Assembly (NCBI RefSeq): GCF_013369385.1
Contig: NZ_SZTO01000014.1
Location: 62,001-126,000, forward strand
Length of the DNA stretch: 64,000 nucleotides
Direction: 5' to 3'
From: Vibrio sp. 05-20-BW147
Lineage (GTDB): Bacteria > Pseudomonadota > Gammaproteobacteria > Enterobacterales > Vibrionaceae
Under the pieces are notes generated by a model. The model was not told the DNA's origin and did not search any database. It saw only the letters and a list, made by a program, of their open reading frames with translations. The position numbers and the translations under genes were made by a program. Shown here one piece after another: positions 55,309 through 64,000 of the stretch (position 1 is the stretch's first letter; each line of letters starts with the position of its first letter).

Positions 55309-56184
55309 TTAATGTTCAGCGACTTGCGTGTTAAGTTCCACAGCTAAATTACGCCACCCTTGAATTTCTGAGCGAAAATGTTGCCACTGTTTGGGGGTCA
55401 TGGTTTGGCTAATTTTGGGAATATATTGATTTGCCAGTTCGAGATTGAAAGCGACTTTTTGCCCAAGCTCTACGCTGTAGTAGCTCTCAGGTTCGAGTAA
55501 GAACCGCATCAAGTTGTCATGCAAGTAATGGCTATCATGTTTGTTAACTAGGAGTTTGCGCACTTCCGCTAACATCTTATTGCGATGCTCCCGCCAATGC
55601 GGGGTGGTAAGTTGAAGATCATTCACCCAGCCCTTAACGAGCGCTTTCTGTTGTTTCGTTAAGCGACCGATCCATCGTTCAAGGCTCTCCTCGATGCGTT
55701 CTACATAGCGCTCACGACGCTCTAGCTCTGACAGTTTGCCGTATTTATTGTCGAGCTCTTGATACTTTTTGGCCAGATTTTTTAACAGTTCCTCTTCTTG
55801 CTTAGTGGAAAGAGACAAGATGAGCGCATAGAGATCAGGGGCGACTTGGGTCGCCAATCTTGTGGTGTGCTGCTTGATAAGCTCTCGTTGAGAAACGACA
55901 AACTGCGCCGTTACCTGCCCGGAATCAATGTTCTCTAATGTGTTTAACTGGGAAATGTAAAGAGGCAGTTCTTGCTCTTGATGCCAATAGAGCAATTGCT
56001 GAAGCCGTTCATCGAGCATCGCTTCTTGGTCGCGGTCTAAGGTGACGTAATCGTCGATGTACTCTAAAACGACCCAGTCTAGGTTAGTGTATATGAATTT
56101 GTTCGAGCAGCCTGCAAGCACCAGCACTAAGGCTAAATAAACCCACTTCCCTCCCAACCATTTGGCGACACATCCAATCGTCAT
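55309..56184 (-). CDS. DUF6279-like lipoprotein
   Basis: A 291-residue lipoprotein: signal with lipobox LAGC (Cys ~26), then a mostly helical, charged region with many Gln, Glu and Leu (DEEALLERLQQLL-type segments around 55-80, and KQEEELLKNLAKKYQELD). The start CSNKFIYTNLDWVVLEYIDDYVTL recalls DUF6279 lipoproteins, whose function is unknown. GGAG sits five bases before the ATG. Neighbours do not suggest a pathway. Confidence 0.78.
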   Translation of the reverse strand: MTIGCVAKWLGGKWVYLALVLVLAGCSNKFIYTNLDWVVLEYIDDYVTLDRDQEAMLDERLQQLLYWHQEQELPLYISQLNTLENIDSGQVTAQFVVSQRELIKQHTTRLATQVAPDLYALILSLSTKQEEELLKNLAKKYQELDNKYGKLSELERRERYVERIEESLERWIGRLTKQQKALVKGWVNDLQLTTPHWREHRNKMLAEVRKLLVNKHDSHYLHDNLMRFLLEPESYYSVELGQKVAFNLELANQYIPKISQTMTPKQWQHFRSEIQGWRNLAVELNTQVAEH

Positions 56185-56228
56185 CTCATCTCCTTCATTA
56201 GCCTATCCGTTGCTAATACGAAAACGCG

Positions 56229-56254
56229 TCAGTGACGGATTACTCCGTCACTGA
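56229..56254 (-). terminator. Terminator of the aldo/keto reductase gene
   Basis: Eleven-base-pair stem TCAGTGACGGA/TCCGTCACTGA with a TTAC loop, located just after the reductase stop on the minus strand and followed there by CGCGTTTTCG. Confidence 0.7.
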
Positions 56255-56266
56255 ATTTTCTGATTT

Positions 56267-57175
56267 CTATGGCACACCATGTCCTTTCGATGCAACCCAG
56301 ACTCGATACCATTGCTCTCGGCTTAGCTCAAACTTTAATGCGTTAACGGCACTCTGTACGCGTTCAATTTTTCCTGACCCAATAATTGGAATCGGCTTAG
56401 ATGGTAATCGTCTCACCCAGGCGTAAACGACTTCGTCGATACTCTGTGCTCCAACTTCTGCACGAATGGCTTCGAGTTCATTTCGAACGCGCTGTGCCTG
56501 TTCACTGTTCCCGGAAAACAGCGCCCCACCACCCAAACAAGACCAAGCCATTGGACGCACTCTCTGCATTTGCAGTTGATCCAGCGTCCCATTATGGACC
56601 ACATCAAATTGCAGCGGATTGATTTCAACCTGGTTGGTCACCAGGGGTTTTCCTAAACGAGACTGAAGCAGTTCAAACTGACGCGGTGAGAAGTTCGATA
56701 CACCAAAGTGCTTCACCTTCCCCACTTTGTGAAGCTCACCAAACGCCTCAGCCACTTCATCCGCATCCATCAGCGCATCAGGACGATGGATAAGTAGCAC
56801 ATCCAGCTCATCAACACCTAGGCGCTCTAGTGAATTATTCACCGACTGATAGATATGTGCAGCACTGGTGTCATAATGGTTAACCTTTCTCTGTGGATTT
56901 TTCACACCACACAAATTGATATCGCATTTTGTGACGATTTGAATCTCGCTTCGGACACTTTTATCTAGCGCTAATGCTTCTCCAAACAAACGCTCGCATT
57001 CGTACTGCCCATAGATATCCGCGTGATCAACGGTTGTTATGCCCATTTCGATGTGCTGCTTTAGAAAAGTTAGGCGTTGTTGAGGGGTCATGTTCCACTC
57101 ACCTAAGCGCCAATATCCTTGCACTAACTCCGAAAACTCCGGCCCCTGTGGCGCAGTTACAACTTTCGCTACCAT
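56267..57175 (-). CDS. Aldo/keto reductase (YdhF-like)
   Basis: A 302-residue (beta/alpha)8 NADPH-dependent reductase: TTVDHADIYG holds catalytic Asp and Tyr (~50 and 55), KCDINLCG the catalytic Lys (~83), LLIHRPD the His (~126), and SNFSPRQFELL and IIGSGKIERVQ the NADP site. The segment ELVQGYWRLGEWNMTPQQ resembles E. coli YdhF. AAGGAG lies seven bases before the ATG. The carbonyl substrate is unknown. Confidence 0.9.
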   Translation of the reverse strand: MVAKVVTAPQGPEFSELVQGYWRLGEWNMTPQQRLTFLKQHIEMGITTVDHADIYGQYECERLFGEALALDKSVRSEIQIVTKCDINLCGVKNPQRKVNHYDTSAAHIYQSVNNSLERLGVDELDVLLIHRPDALMDADEVAEAFGELHKVGKVKHFGVSNFSPRQFELLQSRLGKPLVTNQVEINPLQFDVVHNGTLDQLQMQRVRPMAWSCLGGGALFSGNSEQAQRVRNELEAIRAEVGAQSIDEVVYAWVRRLPSKPIPIIGSGKIERVQSAVNALKFELSREQWYRVWVASKGHGVP

Positions 57176-57269
57176 AGCGTTCTCCTTTATTTAACTCGTT
57201 AAATCCTAGACTTGTTTTGCCATCGGCTCAACGCTTAAACTGTTGGAATTCGAACTGGAGTACGAATTG

Positions 57270-57680
57270 ATGAGTTTTGCCCAAAGATTAGCCAACTTAA
57301 TTGGTGAAGAAAGTGTCAGTGGTTTTGCACGTCGTGTTGAACTTTCAGAAGCACTCATTCGCAAATACCTTAAAGGCACCGAGCCAAGCCTCTCCAAAGC
57401 CAACCAAATTGCCATGCGAGCAAACTGCTCTCTGGAATGGTTAGCCACTGGCTGTGGTTATCTTTACCGACAAGCCGAAGTGGTCGATGACCAAGCCTAT
57501 AAAATGGCGTATCAATACGTGACTGGCCGGAGACTAAACGAACAAGATTGGCCAACCCAGCAACAGATTGTCGCAGGCTATCAGTACCTTAGAGCACACA
57601 AGAAATCCGATGGCTATTTGGATCAAGAAGGCATGGCGGCATTTATACTGCGCTCTTCTTTCAAGGTAAAAGAAGAGTAA
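57270..57680 (+). CDS. CI-repressor-type HTH protein
   Basis: A 136-residue small regulator with an N-terminal HTH (~1-60, SGFARRVELSEALIRKYLKG, as in phage CI-type N-terminal domains) followed by SLEWLATGCGYLYR and a short helical tail. No peptidase (LexA-like) domain, so it is not a self-cleaving repressor. No other phage gene is nearby. ATG 57270 is chosen because GGAG precedes it; a TTG at 57243 is in frame. Its 3' end overlaps the convergent gene by 20 bp. Confidence 0.8.
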   Translation: MSFAQRLANLIGEESVSGFARRVELSEALIRKYLKGTEPSLSKANQIAMRANCSLEWLATGCGYLYRQAEVVDDQAYKMAYQYVTGRRLNEQDWPTQQQIVAGYQYLRAHKKSDGYLDQEGMAAFILRSSFKVKEE

Positions 57681-58251
57681 TCTCTAAGGTTATCCATTCC
57701 ATATCGTGGCTGAGCTCCACCAACACATCGGTTTGTTCGAGGTGGTATTGTGAAACTGGAAGCCAACGTTGCTGCTGTGGATGCAGGCGGTGTTGATTTA
57801 AGAAGAGGATCAGATTCCTATCGACAAGGTTTACTTCCTCTTGACTGGTCGCGTTCACCAGTAGTGCTTGTACGTAAAATGACTGACCTGAAGAAGAGGC
57901 TTCTGCCATTTGCATTCGATCTTTTCGTAAATTCAATTGCAACTGTGACCAGATGATGGACTTGTATGGCGCGCCCAGTTTTATCTTGGTGATGGAAGAG
58001 TGAAATTCAATCTCAGCGAAAAATGTGATTTGATAGTAACGAACACTGTCATAGCAGTAGATGATCTGGTGTTCATTTTGCTCACATCGATACCCTGCTG
58101 AATCATGGTCAGCTGCCGTTTGAGACAACGGTGATTCATTCCCTGTCAGTTGTCCTATTACGGACCAAGTTTCAGCCATCGCAATTGAACTACAGGACAA
58201 TGCCGCGAGGATGCTCATTTTCAACATAAAACGAAATAACAGTGGAAGCAT
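57661..58251 (-). CDS. Uncharacterised exported protein
   Basis: A ~196-residue protein that I do not recognise. It has an N-terminal hydrophobic stretch ending SCSSIAMA-ETWS, compatible with a signal peptide, and beta-rich segments such as VRYYQITFFAEIEFHSSITKIKL. Two cysteines (CEQN, IIYCYDS) could pair. The start is uncertain (ATG 58251, 58227 or 58218; no ribosome binding site stands out). It overlaps the convergent regulator by 20 bp. Confidence 0.65.
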   Translation of the reverse strand: MLPLLFRFMLKMSILAALSCSSIAMAETWSVIGQLTGNESPLSQTAADHDSAGYRCEQNEHQIIYCYDSVRYYQITFFAEIEFHSSITKIKLGAPYKSIIWSQLQLNLRKDRMQMAEASSSGQSFYVQALLVNATSQEEVNLVDRNLILFLNQHRLHPQQQRWLPVSQYHLEQTDVLVELSHDMEWITLEITLLLP

Positions 58252-58326
58252 AAAAATGGAAACGATGCGATAAAAGACCAACAGAATAAAGTAGTATGAG
58301 TAAGAGTCAAATCAAGGGCCTAAAAT

Positions 58327-58350
58327 AAAACCGCTCGATTGAGCGGTTTT
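58327..58350. terminator. Terminator of the Cache chemoreceptor
   Basis: Ten-base-pair stem AAAACCGCTC/GAGCGGTTTT with a GATT loop; the A-rich left flank gives a T-tract on the minus strand, 13 bases after the chemoreceptor stop. Confidence 0.85.
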
Positions 58351-58362
58351 GTTCTCGTGGTC

Positions 58363-59979
58363 TCATACTTTGAAATACCTTAATTGGTCGTTAAGTATTT
58401 CTGCAGTAGCAGCCATCGATTGGCTATCTTGCGCTAACGAGAGTGAAGACTGCATAACTTCGTTTGCGGCAAGGTGAATGGCGGTAACATTTTCTGTCAT
58501 TTCGTTAGCCACTAGCCCTTGCTGTTCCGATGCGGCGGCGATTTGAGCGACCATGTCGTTCGACTTCACCAACTCCGTCACCATCAACGAAAGCTGTTTT
58601 TGTGTCTCCAGTGTAATGGCAACACTCTGTTCAACCTGACTGTTGCTACGTTCCATTGCTTTGACTGTTCGCTCTGTTCTTTCTGTCAAACGATCGATGG
58701 TTTGTTGTACTTCGGTTGTTGACTGTTGTGTGCGCGAGGCAAGGTTTCTCACTTCATCCGCGACCACGGCAAAACCTCTACCTTGCTCTCCCGCCCTCGC
58801 CGCTTCTATTGCCGCGTTCAAGGCAAGCAGATTGGTTTGCTCAGAAACTTCTCGAATCACGCTCACGACGGCACTAATTTCTTGTACACCCAATTTTAAC
58901 TCTGTCACTAGTTGATCCGCTGAAGAGATTTCGTGCGACACTTTTGAAATCGTCTCACTGGTCTTACTCATCGACTGGCCACTTTGCTCTGCATGTGCGG
59001 TAACCAAACCCGTGGTGTGCGCAGTATTTTCTGCATTGTTTGCCACATCTGCGATGGTGGTACTCATTTCGGTCATGGCTGTCGATAGTTGCTCCAGTTG
59101 CGAATGCTGGCTGCCCACGCTGGTAGCGGCTTCTTCACTCGCTTGGGCAATATTTTGCGCCATAAGTGCCGCTTGTTCCGATGCGTCATGGGCGGTTAAC
59201 AGAGTCAGCTGCAATTTTTCCAACATACGATCGATTTCTCGACTCATGACACCAAGCTCATCTTTTCTGTTGAAGTTTAAGCGCACGCGCAAATCGCCAT
59301 CGGCTATTTGGTTGGTGTTCTCTATCAATCGATTCAGTGGCAAAACGATATTGCTTGAAATAACGTATCCCATCGCCAATAAAAGGGCCGCCATTACCAA
59401 AGCGATCATCGTTTCTTTCAACATTTGCGCGTAAAACGCCTCTTGGATATCGGCCACTAAGATACCTGAGCCTACAATCCAGTTCCATTCTGGCACCGAA
59501 GCGACATAAGAGATCTTGTCTTTAAGCTCCCCTTGTGGGCTCTTCCAACGATAGTCTAAGAATCCTTGTCCCGATTTAGCCGTTACATCAGCCATTTCAC
59601 GCCAATGAAATTTCCCGGAACCATCTTTAAAGTCTTTAGCGCTTTTCCCATTTAGTTCCGGCTTTAACGGATGGGTAATCACCACAACCTGAGGGTTTGT
59701 GATCCAAAAATAGTTGTCGCCATCATAACGAAGTTGATTGATGGCATTGATGGCTCTCGATTGAGCCTCTGATTGCCCCAATTGAGTGGATTGAGAGCGG
59801 TAGTAGTTGATTAGATTGACGGCCGTTTCTACTTGAGCACTCAACTTGCTTTCGCGTTCAGCAAGAGAGGATTTCCGTTGTTCGTTCAAATTGTAAAGGC
59901 AGGTAATTGCAATTAAAAAGACCGCAACCATAACAAGCGAGAGAAGTTTGTACTTAACTGACAAATCACTTAATTTCAT
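58363..59979 (-). CDS. Methyl-accepting chemotaxis protein with single Cache sensor
   Basis: A 538-residue receptor: membrane helix ~8-28, a periplasmic sCache domain (~35-185) with [20 protein letters not shown] and [11 protein letters not shown], a second helix ~190-210, HAMP with [14 protein letters not shown], and the signalling hairpin tip [20 protein letters not shown] (~380). sCache domains typically bind carboxylic acids such as acetate or propionate; the ligand here is not evident. Confidence 0.93.
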   Translation of the reverse strand: MKLSDLSVKYKLLSLVMVAVFLIAITCLYNLNEQRKSSLAERESKLSAQVETAVNLINYYRSQSTQLGQSEAQSRAINAINQLRYDGDNYFWITNPQVVVITHPLKPELNGKSAKDFKDGSGKFHWREMADVTAKSGQGFLDYRWKSPQGELKDKISYVASVPEWNWIVGSGILVADIQEAFYAQMLKETMIALVMAALLLAMGYVISSNIVLPLNRLIENTNQIADGDLRVRLNFNRKDELGVMSREIDRMLEKLQLTLLTAHDASEQAALMAQNIAQASEEAATSVGSQHSQLEQLSTAMTEMSTTIADVANNAENTAHTTGLVTAHAEQSGQSMSKTSETISKVSHEISSADQLVTELKLGVQEISAVVSVIREVSEQTNLLALNAAIEAARAGEQGRGFAVVADEVRNLASRTQQSTTEVQQTIDRLTERTERTVKAMERSNSQVEQSVAITLETQKQLSLMVTELVKSNDMVAQIAAASEQQGLVANEMTENVTAIHLAANEVMQSSLSLAQDSQSMAATAEILNDQLRYFKV

Positions 59980-60478
59980 CTAAAAGATCCATTCTATTTG
60001 CGAAATCAACATCGAGTATTCTTATAAAATGCGATTCTTACTCACTTAATTGAATAAGCAAAGGATGCACATCACGATTTTAACCATATGTTATCTATGG
60101 GTTTCAATAATTAACAATTTACCGCTATTTATGAGGATTTCGTATTAAAAAAGAGGGTTTTATACACGCTGTAAGCAATGGGAATAATGATTAAGGGTTA
60201 TTAATATAAAAACATAACACTAGTACAACATATGGAAAATATTCTCGCTAACTCAAAGCCCACGGCTTTGCCGTCAGTCTTAACTCTTTTCGCCAAATAG
60301 GCCAATACACCGTTAACACCCTCCTTACCTTACCGTTACCAATCGCTAGAATAGTGTGAGTCATGGCTGAGAATTAACATGTCAATTTTGTCGCAAAATG
60401 AACTGTGAACAAGGTTAGCTCTTTTTTTTCTGCAACGAGAGAAAATAGCGTCAACATTACTTTGTTAAGGATAATTAT
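59980..60478. other. 499-bp intergenic region before the Dcu-type gene
   Basis: AT-rich divergent region with no gene I can support. It holds promoters for the chemoreceptor and the dicarboxylate transporter. I looked for an FNR box (TTGAT-N4-ATCAA) expected for an anaerobic transporter and found no good match. AAGGA seven bases before the 60479 start is clear. Confidence 0.5.
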
Positions 60479-61807
60479 ATGTTGTATTTGGAGTTTCTGT
60501 TCCTCTTACTGATGCTTTATATCGGCTCTCGGTATGGTGGTATCGGTTTAGGGGTAGTATCTGGTATTGGTTTGGTTGTCGAAGTTTTTATCTTCAAAAT
60601 GCCCCCTACCTCCCCACCCGTGACTGTCATGCTGATCATTTTGGCGGTTGTTACTTGTGCATCAATACTGGAAGCCGCTGGTGGTCTTAAGTACATGTTG
60701 CAGGTAGCTGAAAGATTGCTGCGTAAAAATCCAAAGCGTGTCACTTTGATTGCGCCTTTTGTTACCTATACCATGACGTTTATGCTGGGTACTGGCCATG
60801 CGGTTTATTCCATCATGCCAATCATCGGTGATGTCGCCCTGAAAAATGGCATTCGTCCTGAGCGTCCTATGGCGGCCGCGTCGGTAGCCTCCCAGATCGC
60901 CATTACCGCTTCACCGATCTCTGCCGCTGTTGTTTACTACCTAGCCCAGCTTTCTGATATTAACCACAACATCACGTTGCTTTCCGTATTACTTGTGACT
61001 GTGCCTGCGACCTTATTTGGTACCTTGCTCATGTCACTCTACAGCATGAAGCGTGGCAAAGAGTTGGATGATGATCCTGAGTATCAAGAGCGATTGAAAG
61101 ATCCCGTTTGGCGCGAAAAGATCCTCAACACCACCGCGACGTCACTCGATGAACATCTACCACCTGCTGCTCGCAACTCGGTCCTGTTGTTCATTTTGTC
61201 TATCATCACGATCGTTGTTATCGCTATGGTGCCAGAGGTGCGTATCATCGCTGAGGGTAGCAAACCAATTAGTATGGCTGTTGTTATTCAAATGATGATG
61301 CTCTGCTTTGGCGGTATTATTCTCCTTTCAACAAAAACCGACCCGCGCAGTGTACCCAACGGTGTGGTCTTTAAATCAGGAATGGTGGCAGCCATCGCCA
61401 TCTTCGGTATCGCTTGGATGTCAGATACCTACTTTCAATACGCCATGCCACAGTTTAAGTCTGGTATCGTTGAAATGGTGAACAACTACCCGTGGACATT
61501 TGCTCTTGCCTTGTTCATTGTATCCGTCGTTGTTAACTCGCAAGCAGCTGTGGCGCGTATGATGCTGCCAGTTGGTTTGGGCTTGGGCTTGGAGCCAGCT
61601 CTTTTGATTGGTTTGATGCCAGCGCTCTACGGCTACTTTTTCATTCCTAACTACCCATCTGATATCGCCACCGTTAACTTCGATAACACTGGTACGACAA
61701 AAATCGGTAAGTGGTATTTCAATCACTCATTTATGTCGGTGGGTCTGATTGGTGTCATTTCCGCCTGCTGTTTGGGCTACCTATTGGGACAAATGATCAT
61801 CGGTTAA
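60479..61807 (+). CDS. Anaerobic C4-dicarboxylate transporter (DcuA/DcuB family)
   Basis: A 442-residue inner membrane protein with about ten helices. Diagnostic segments: LRKNPKRVTLIAPFVTYTMTF, NGIRPERPMAAASVASQIAITASPISAAVVYY, VVNSQAAVARMMLPVGLGLGLEPALLIG and FFIPNYPSDIATVNFDNTGTT. It exchanges fumarate, malate or aspartate for succinate, mostly in anaerobic growth. Parts resemble DcuA and parts DcuB, so I give no symbol. A strong terminator follows. Confidence 0.9.
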   Translation: MLYLEFLFLLLMLYIGSRYGGIGLGVVSGIGLVVEVFIFKMPPTSPPVTVMLIILAVVTCASILEAAGGLKYMLQVAERLLRKNPKRVTLIAPFVTYTMTFMLGTGHAVYSIMPIIGDVALKNGIRPERPMAAASVASQIAITASPISAAVVYYLAQLSDINHNITLLSVLLVTVPATLFGTLLMSLYSMKRGKELDDDPEYQERLKDPVWREKILNTTATSLDEHLPPAARNSVLLFILSIITIVVIAMVPEVRIIAEGSKPISMAVVIQMMMLCFGGIILLSTKTDPRSVPNGVVFKSGMVAAIAIFGIAWMSDTYFQYAMPQFKSGIVEMVNNYPWTFALALFIVSVVVNSQAAVARMMLPVGLGLGLEPALLIGLMPALYGYFFIPNYPSDIATVNFDNTGTTKIGKWYFNHSFMSVGLIGVISACCLGYLLGQMIIG

Positions 61808-61844
61808 CCCACTTTTTAGGGCAAAACAAAGAACCCATAACGAC

Positions 61845-61887
61845 AAAGAGCGAATATCACTTCAGACCTGATATTCGCTCTTTTTTT
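61845..61887 (+). terminator. Intrinsic terminator of the Dcu-type gene
   Basis: Fifteen-base-pair perfect stem AAAGAGCGAATATCA/TGATATTCGCTCTTT with a nine-base loop and a T-tract. It also stands between this gene and the convergent TPR gene. Confidence 0.93.
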
Positions 61888-61903
61888 GTATGTACAAATT
61901 GAC

Positions 61904-63163
61904 CTAGGAGTTGTCTTGTCGCTCTTTCTGGTAATGGGGGCGACTTGCCGTTCCGCCCTTCTGCTCTTCGTCTAACGCTTCTACTTTATGAGAGGCTTTC
62001 ATTTTATGAGACAAAAAATTAAGCCAACTTGTCGTTTGCTGCGTTGACTTGATTGCATCGGCTTTCTTCGCCTGAAGATAGGCTTCTTCAAGTCTATCTA
62101 GACGATAGAGCGCGTTGATTTTCAGCATCTGCCCGTCAAACTGTCGTTGTGGGTTTTGCATTGTATCGAGGGAAGCAATGACTTGCTGGTAACGTTTGAG
62201 CTCATTTTGCAATATAGCCACTTCCCATAAATATTTGGGCTCTTGCATAGCCGCCTTCTGCCAATAACTCAGCGCGCTTTCCCACTCTTTGGCGGTTTGC
62301 CAATATTGGGCTTGAAGTTTGAGTAGCTGAAGATCGTGCTGAGCATCATCCAACCTGGCTAACGTTTGAGCTGCCTTTAGGTAGATCCCCTCTCCAGCAT
62401 AAAGATAAGCAAGTGCTTTGATTTCACTTTCATTGAGCGATATGCCCTGAAGCTCTGCCAAAGCGAGCATATCCAAGGCCGATTTCTCTTGCTTTAAATT
62501 CAGATATGCATTGTACGCTTGCAGCCACCAATTCTTATTGTTGGGTTGCAGCGAGATCAACTGTTTCGCAATGGGCACTACAGACTTCCACTGCTCCAGT
62601 TGCACATTGGCTGCCAACGCCAGTGATAGTATTGTGCTGTCGGGTTTGCTCTGTACACGCTGAAAACCTTGAGTCGCCTTAAGCGTGGCTTGCCAGTTCT
62701 CAACGCTGTATTGGGCTTGGGCAAGATAACGCCAGATCTCCGCCTCATTTTCATTCTGGGGCACTGCATTTAAGAGCGTTTGAAGCAGCGGTATCGCCTT
62801 TTTGAACTCACCTTGAGTTAAGTAAAGCTGCGCCAACATACGGCGAGTAAACCAAGCTTCATTGGAGGGAAATGCGTTTACCTTCAGCGCTTTTTCCAAC
62901 GATAGAATCGATGCATCAAACCGTTCCTCCTGCCAATAGTAGAGACCCAACATCTTATTGAGCGCAGCAATATCATCCGCACGGGAGATCTCTGTACTTT
63001 CCAACCTCTTAATCGCCTCAACCACTTTCTTATCATCAGCCAACTGTTGCGCTTGTTGCATTGCACGCGCTGCATAATCACTGACGTTAAGCGCAGCTTG
63101 CCCAGCCAAGATGGGCTGAGACAGGAGCATGCTGATCACCAATGTTAGAATCCGTTTATTCAT
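61904..63163 (-). CDS. TPR-repeat periplasmic protein of the TonB operon
   Basis: A 419-residue protein with a signal peptide (cleavage after ILAG, ~21) and repeated helical TPR-like pairs through most of its length, e.g. EERFDASILSLEKALKV and QGEFKKAIPLLQTLLNAVP. The ATG shares a base with the tonB stop (TGATG), so it is the last coupled gene of an exbD-tonB-TPR operon, the arrangement found in Vibrio TonB2/TonB3 systems. It may assemble or tune the TonB complex; its role is not established by sequence. Confidence 0.85.
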   Translation of the reverse strand: MNKRILTLVISMLLSQPILAGQAALNVSDYAARAMQQAQQLADDKKVVEAIKRLESTEISRADDIAALNKMLGLYYWQEERFDASILSLEKALKVNAFPSNEAWFTRRMLAQLYLTQGEFKKAIPLLQTLLNAVPQNENEAEIWRYLAQAQYSVENWQATLKATQGFQRVQSKPDSTILSLALAANVQLEQWKSVVPIAKQLISLQPNNKNWWLQAYNAYLNLKQEKSALDMLALAELQGISLNESEIKALAYLYAGEGIYLKAAQTLARLDDAQHDLQLLKLQAQYWQTAKEWESALSYWQKAAMQEPKYLWEVAILQNELKRYQQVIASLDTMQNPQRQFDGQMLKINALYRLDRLEEAYLQAKKADAIKSTQQTTSWLNFLSHKMKASHKVEALDEEQKGGTASRPHYQKERQDNS

Positions 63164-63801
63164 CACTGTGCCATCTTAAACTCAATTTTGGTGGTGTACC
63201 CGGTGATCACGTGCGCTTGTCCATCCACAATCTGTGGCTGGTAACGCCAGCGCTTAATCGCATCCATCGCACTGCGTTCGAAGAAACGTGCTGGCTCTGC
63301 TTCGAGCACCTCAATGTTTTTCGTCCGTCCTTGTTCATCAATGTCAAACTTAACGATGACATAACCTTCGATGCGTCGCTTTTTCGCCTTCGCCGGATAA
63401 ACTGCCTCTACACGGCTAAGCGGCATTAGTTGTTTGTTCGAGTTGCTCACCGTCTGCGTTGGCGTTGTCACTACCGCTGGCACCGACACCACAACGCCAT
63501 TGACACTGAAATTCATGTCAATGCTAGGGGTTTCCAATTGGGTTGAACTCACCTGCATTGGCGTGTGCGATAATTTGGGCGTTTCTGGTTGTGGCGGCTG
63601 TGGAACATCGGGTGGCGGCGGCACGCTGCGTTGTCGCCTAGCGACCTCGTTTTCTTGCTCGATCATAAACATGTTGAAGCTTAATGAGGTGCTGTTTGAC
63701 ACCGCTCGCTGCTTGCCACTGTTCACCATCCAGGCCATCGATGAAAACAGCGCAATCACCATTGCAATCGCTAAGGGAAAGACCACCAGCAGTCGCAGCA
63801 T
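63163..63801 (-). CDS. Energy transducer TonB (TonB2/TonB3 class)
   Basis: A 212-residue TonB: one N-terminal membrane helix (~3-27), SLSFNMFMIEQENEVARRQRS as in Vibrio TonB2-class proteins, a proline-rich linker (VPPPPDVPQPPQPETPK) and a C-terminal domain (~125-212) with YPAKAKKRRIEGYVIVKFDI and RWRYQP. It is shorter than enterobacterial TonB, as usual for this class. The start shares a base with the exbD stop (TAATG) and the stop with the TPR start. A secondary-chromosome location would favour TonB3, but this is inference. Confidence 0.9.
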   Translation of the reverse strand: MLRLLVVFPLAIAMVIALFSSMAWMVNSGKQRAVSNSTSLSFNMFMIEQENEVARRQRSVPPPPDVPQPPQPETPKLSHTPMQVSSTQLETPSIDMNFSVNGVVVSVPAVVTTPTQTVSNSNKQLMPLSRVEAVYPAKAKKRRIEGYVIVKFDIDEQGRTKNIEVLEAEPARFFERSAMDAIKRWRYQPQIVDGQAHVITGYTTKIEFKMAQ

Positions 63802-64000
63802 TAGGGTTTCTCCGCTGCCAGTGCGATGTTCTTCACCCCAGCCGCTTTGGCCGCGTCCATCACTTTAACGACGACACCGTTATATGCGTACTCGTCTGCT
63901 TGAATCACCAAAGAAGCCTCTGGTTGTTCAAGCAAAAGTCTCTCAATACTCGCCTGTACACGCTCTACATCCACAACGCGCTTATCAATGTAAATGTCAT
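63801..64000 (-). CDS. exbD: ExbD biopolymer transport protein, C-terminal part
   Basis: The frame is open to the window edge on the minus strand; about 65 residues are visible, from DIYIDKRVVDVERVQASIERL to NIALAAEKP. The pattern (VIQADEYAYNGVVVKVMDAAKAAGV) is the periplasmic C-terminal domain of ExbD, which with ExbB harnesses the proton motive force for TonB. Its stop overlaps the tonB start by one base. The N-terminus and exbB/ttpC lie outside the window. Confidence 0.9.
   Translation of the reverse strand, partial: DIYIDKRVVDVERVQASIERLLLEQPEASLVIQADEYAYNGVVVKVMDAAKAAGVKNIALAAEKP

Noticed and set aside
60360..60420. TGTGA-like elements before the Dcu-type gene as CRP or FNR sites
   Set aside because: The second half-sites do not match CRP or FNR consensus well enough.
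63434..63868. 144-residue plus-strand frame over tonB and exbD
   Set aside because: Antisense to tonB, rich in Cys/Gly from reverse reading of proline codons; no independent support.

Overview
The window is a gene-dense stretch of a gammaproteobacterial chromosome with no rRNA, tRNA, insertion sequence, prophage or CRISPR array that I can see. Gene content points to Vibrio: a HupR/HupA-type haem uptake pair, a FadL-VolA lipid scavenging pair, a second-type FabV, a short TonB of the Vibrio TonB2/TonB3 class with its TPR partner, CspV, and many c-di-GMP and chemotaxis proteins. V. vulnificus or a close relative on the secondary chromosome is my best guess, because hupR/hupA, fadL/volA and cspV sit on that replicon in relatives. 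This placement is inference.

Layout. 1-6.6 kb: end of a Pat-type protein acetyltransferase, divergent hupR/hupA with Fur-box-like and CRP-like sites, a candidate 24-residue membrane protein and a PAS-GGDEF cyclase. 6.8-10.8 kb: 5-oxoprolinase operon pxpABC facing an FAD-dependent oxidoreductase. 11-16.1 kb: a YbbAP-like ABC exporter divergent from tesA (start codons overlap on one CATG), then fabV. 16.2-24.3 kb: a GAF-GGDEF-EAL phosphodiesterase, a COG3044-type ATPase, GNAT, a J-domain protein, a 2OG-Fe(II) oxygenase, a YjdF-like membrane protein, and a LysR-cutA pair. 24.5-31 kb: GH13 alpha-glucosidase, SgrR with a coupled zinc-ribbon protein, a hotdog thioesterase, an M48 lipoprotein peptidase and an M50-like membrane protease.

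31-45 kb: fadL-volA, PhnA, an unusual ABM-arginase fusion with an NTF2-like partner, a DMT transporter, a periplasmic-sensor GGDEF cyclase, a ThrE exporter, arfA with a long hairpin inside its coding end, cspV, yaeQ and an unrecognised gene, a glutaredoxin-like protein and an OmpA-like lipoprotein. 44.8-58.3 kb: a DsbA-family lipoprotein with a membrane-anchored FKBP, a HAD phosphatase, a chemoreceptor, an RND efflux pump pair, dCMP deaminase, pepT, a DUF6279-like lipoprotein, an aldo/keto reductase and a CI-like HTH protein. 58.3-64 kb: a Cache chemoreceptor, a Dcu-type C4-dicarboxylate transporter, and the 3' end of an exbD-tonB-TPR operon that runs off the window.

Common themes are iron/haem acquisition (hupA needs a TonB complex; one lies at the other end of the window), c-di-GMP turnover (three GGDEF/EAL proteins), chemotaxis, and envelope lipid and protein handling. 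Most transcription units end in clear intrinsic terminators, several usable in both directions. No single novel defence or mobile system was found. The best leads are the arfA hairpin, the ABM-arginase fusion, the candidate 24-residue membrane protein and the haem receptor lacking the usual histidine between its FRAP-like and NPNL-like motifs.
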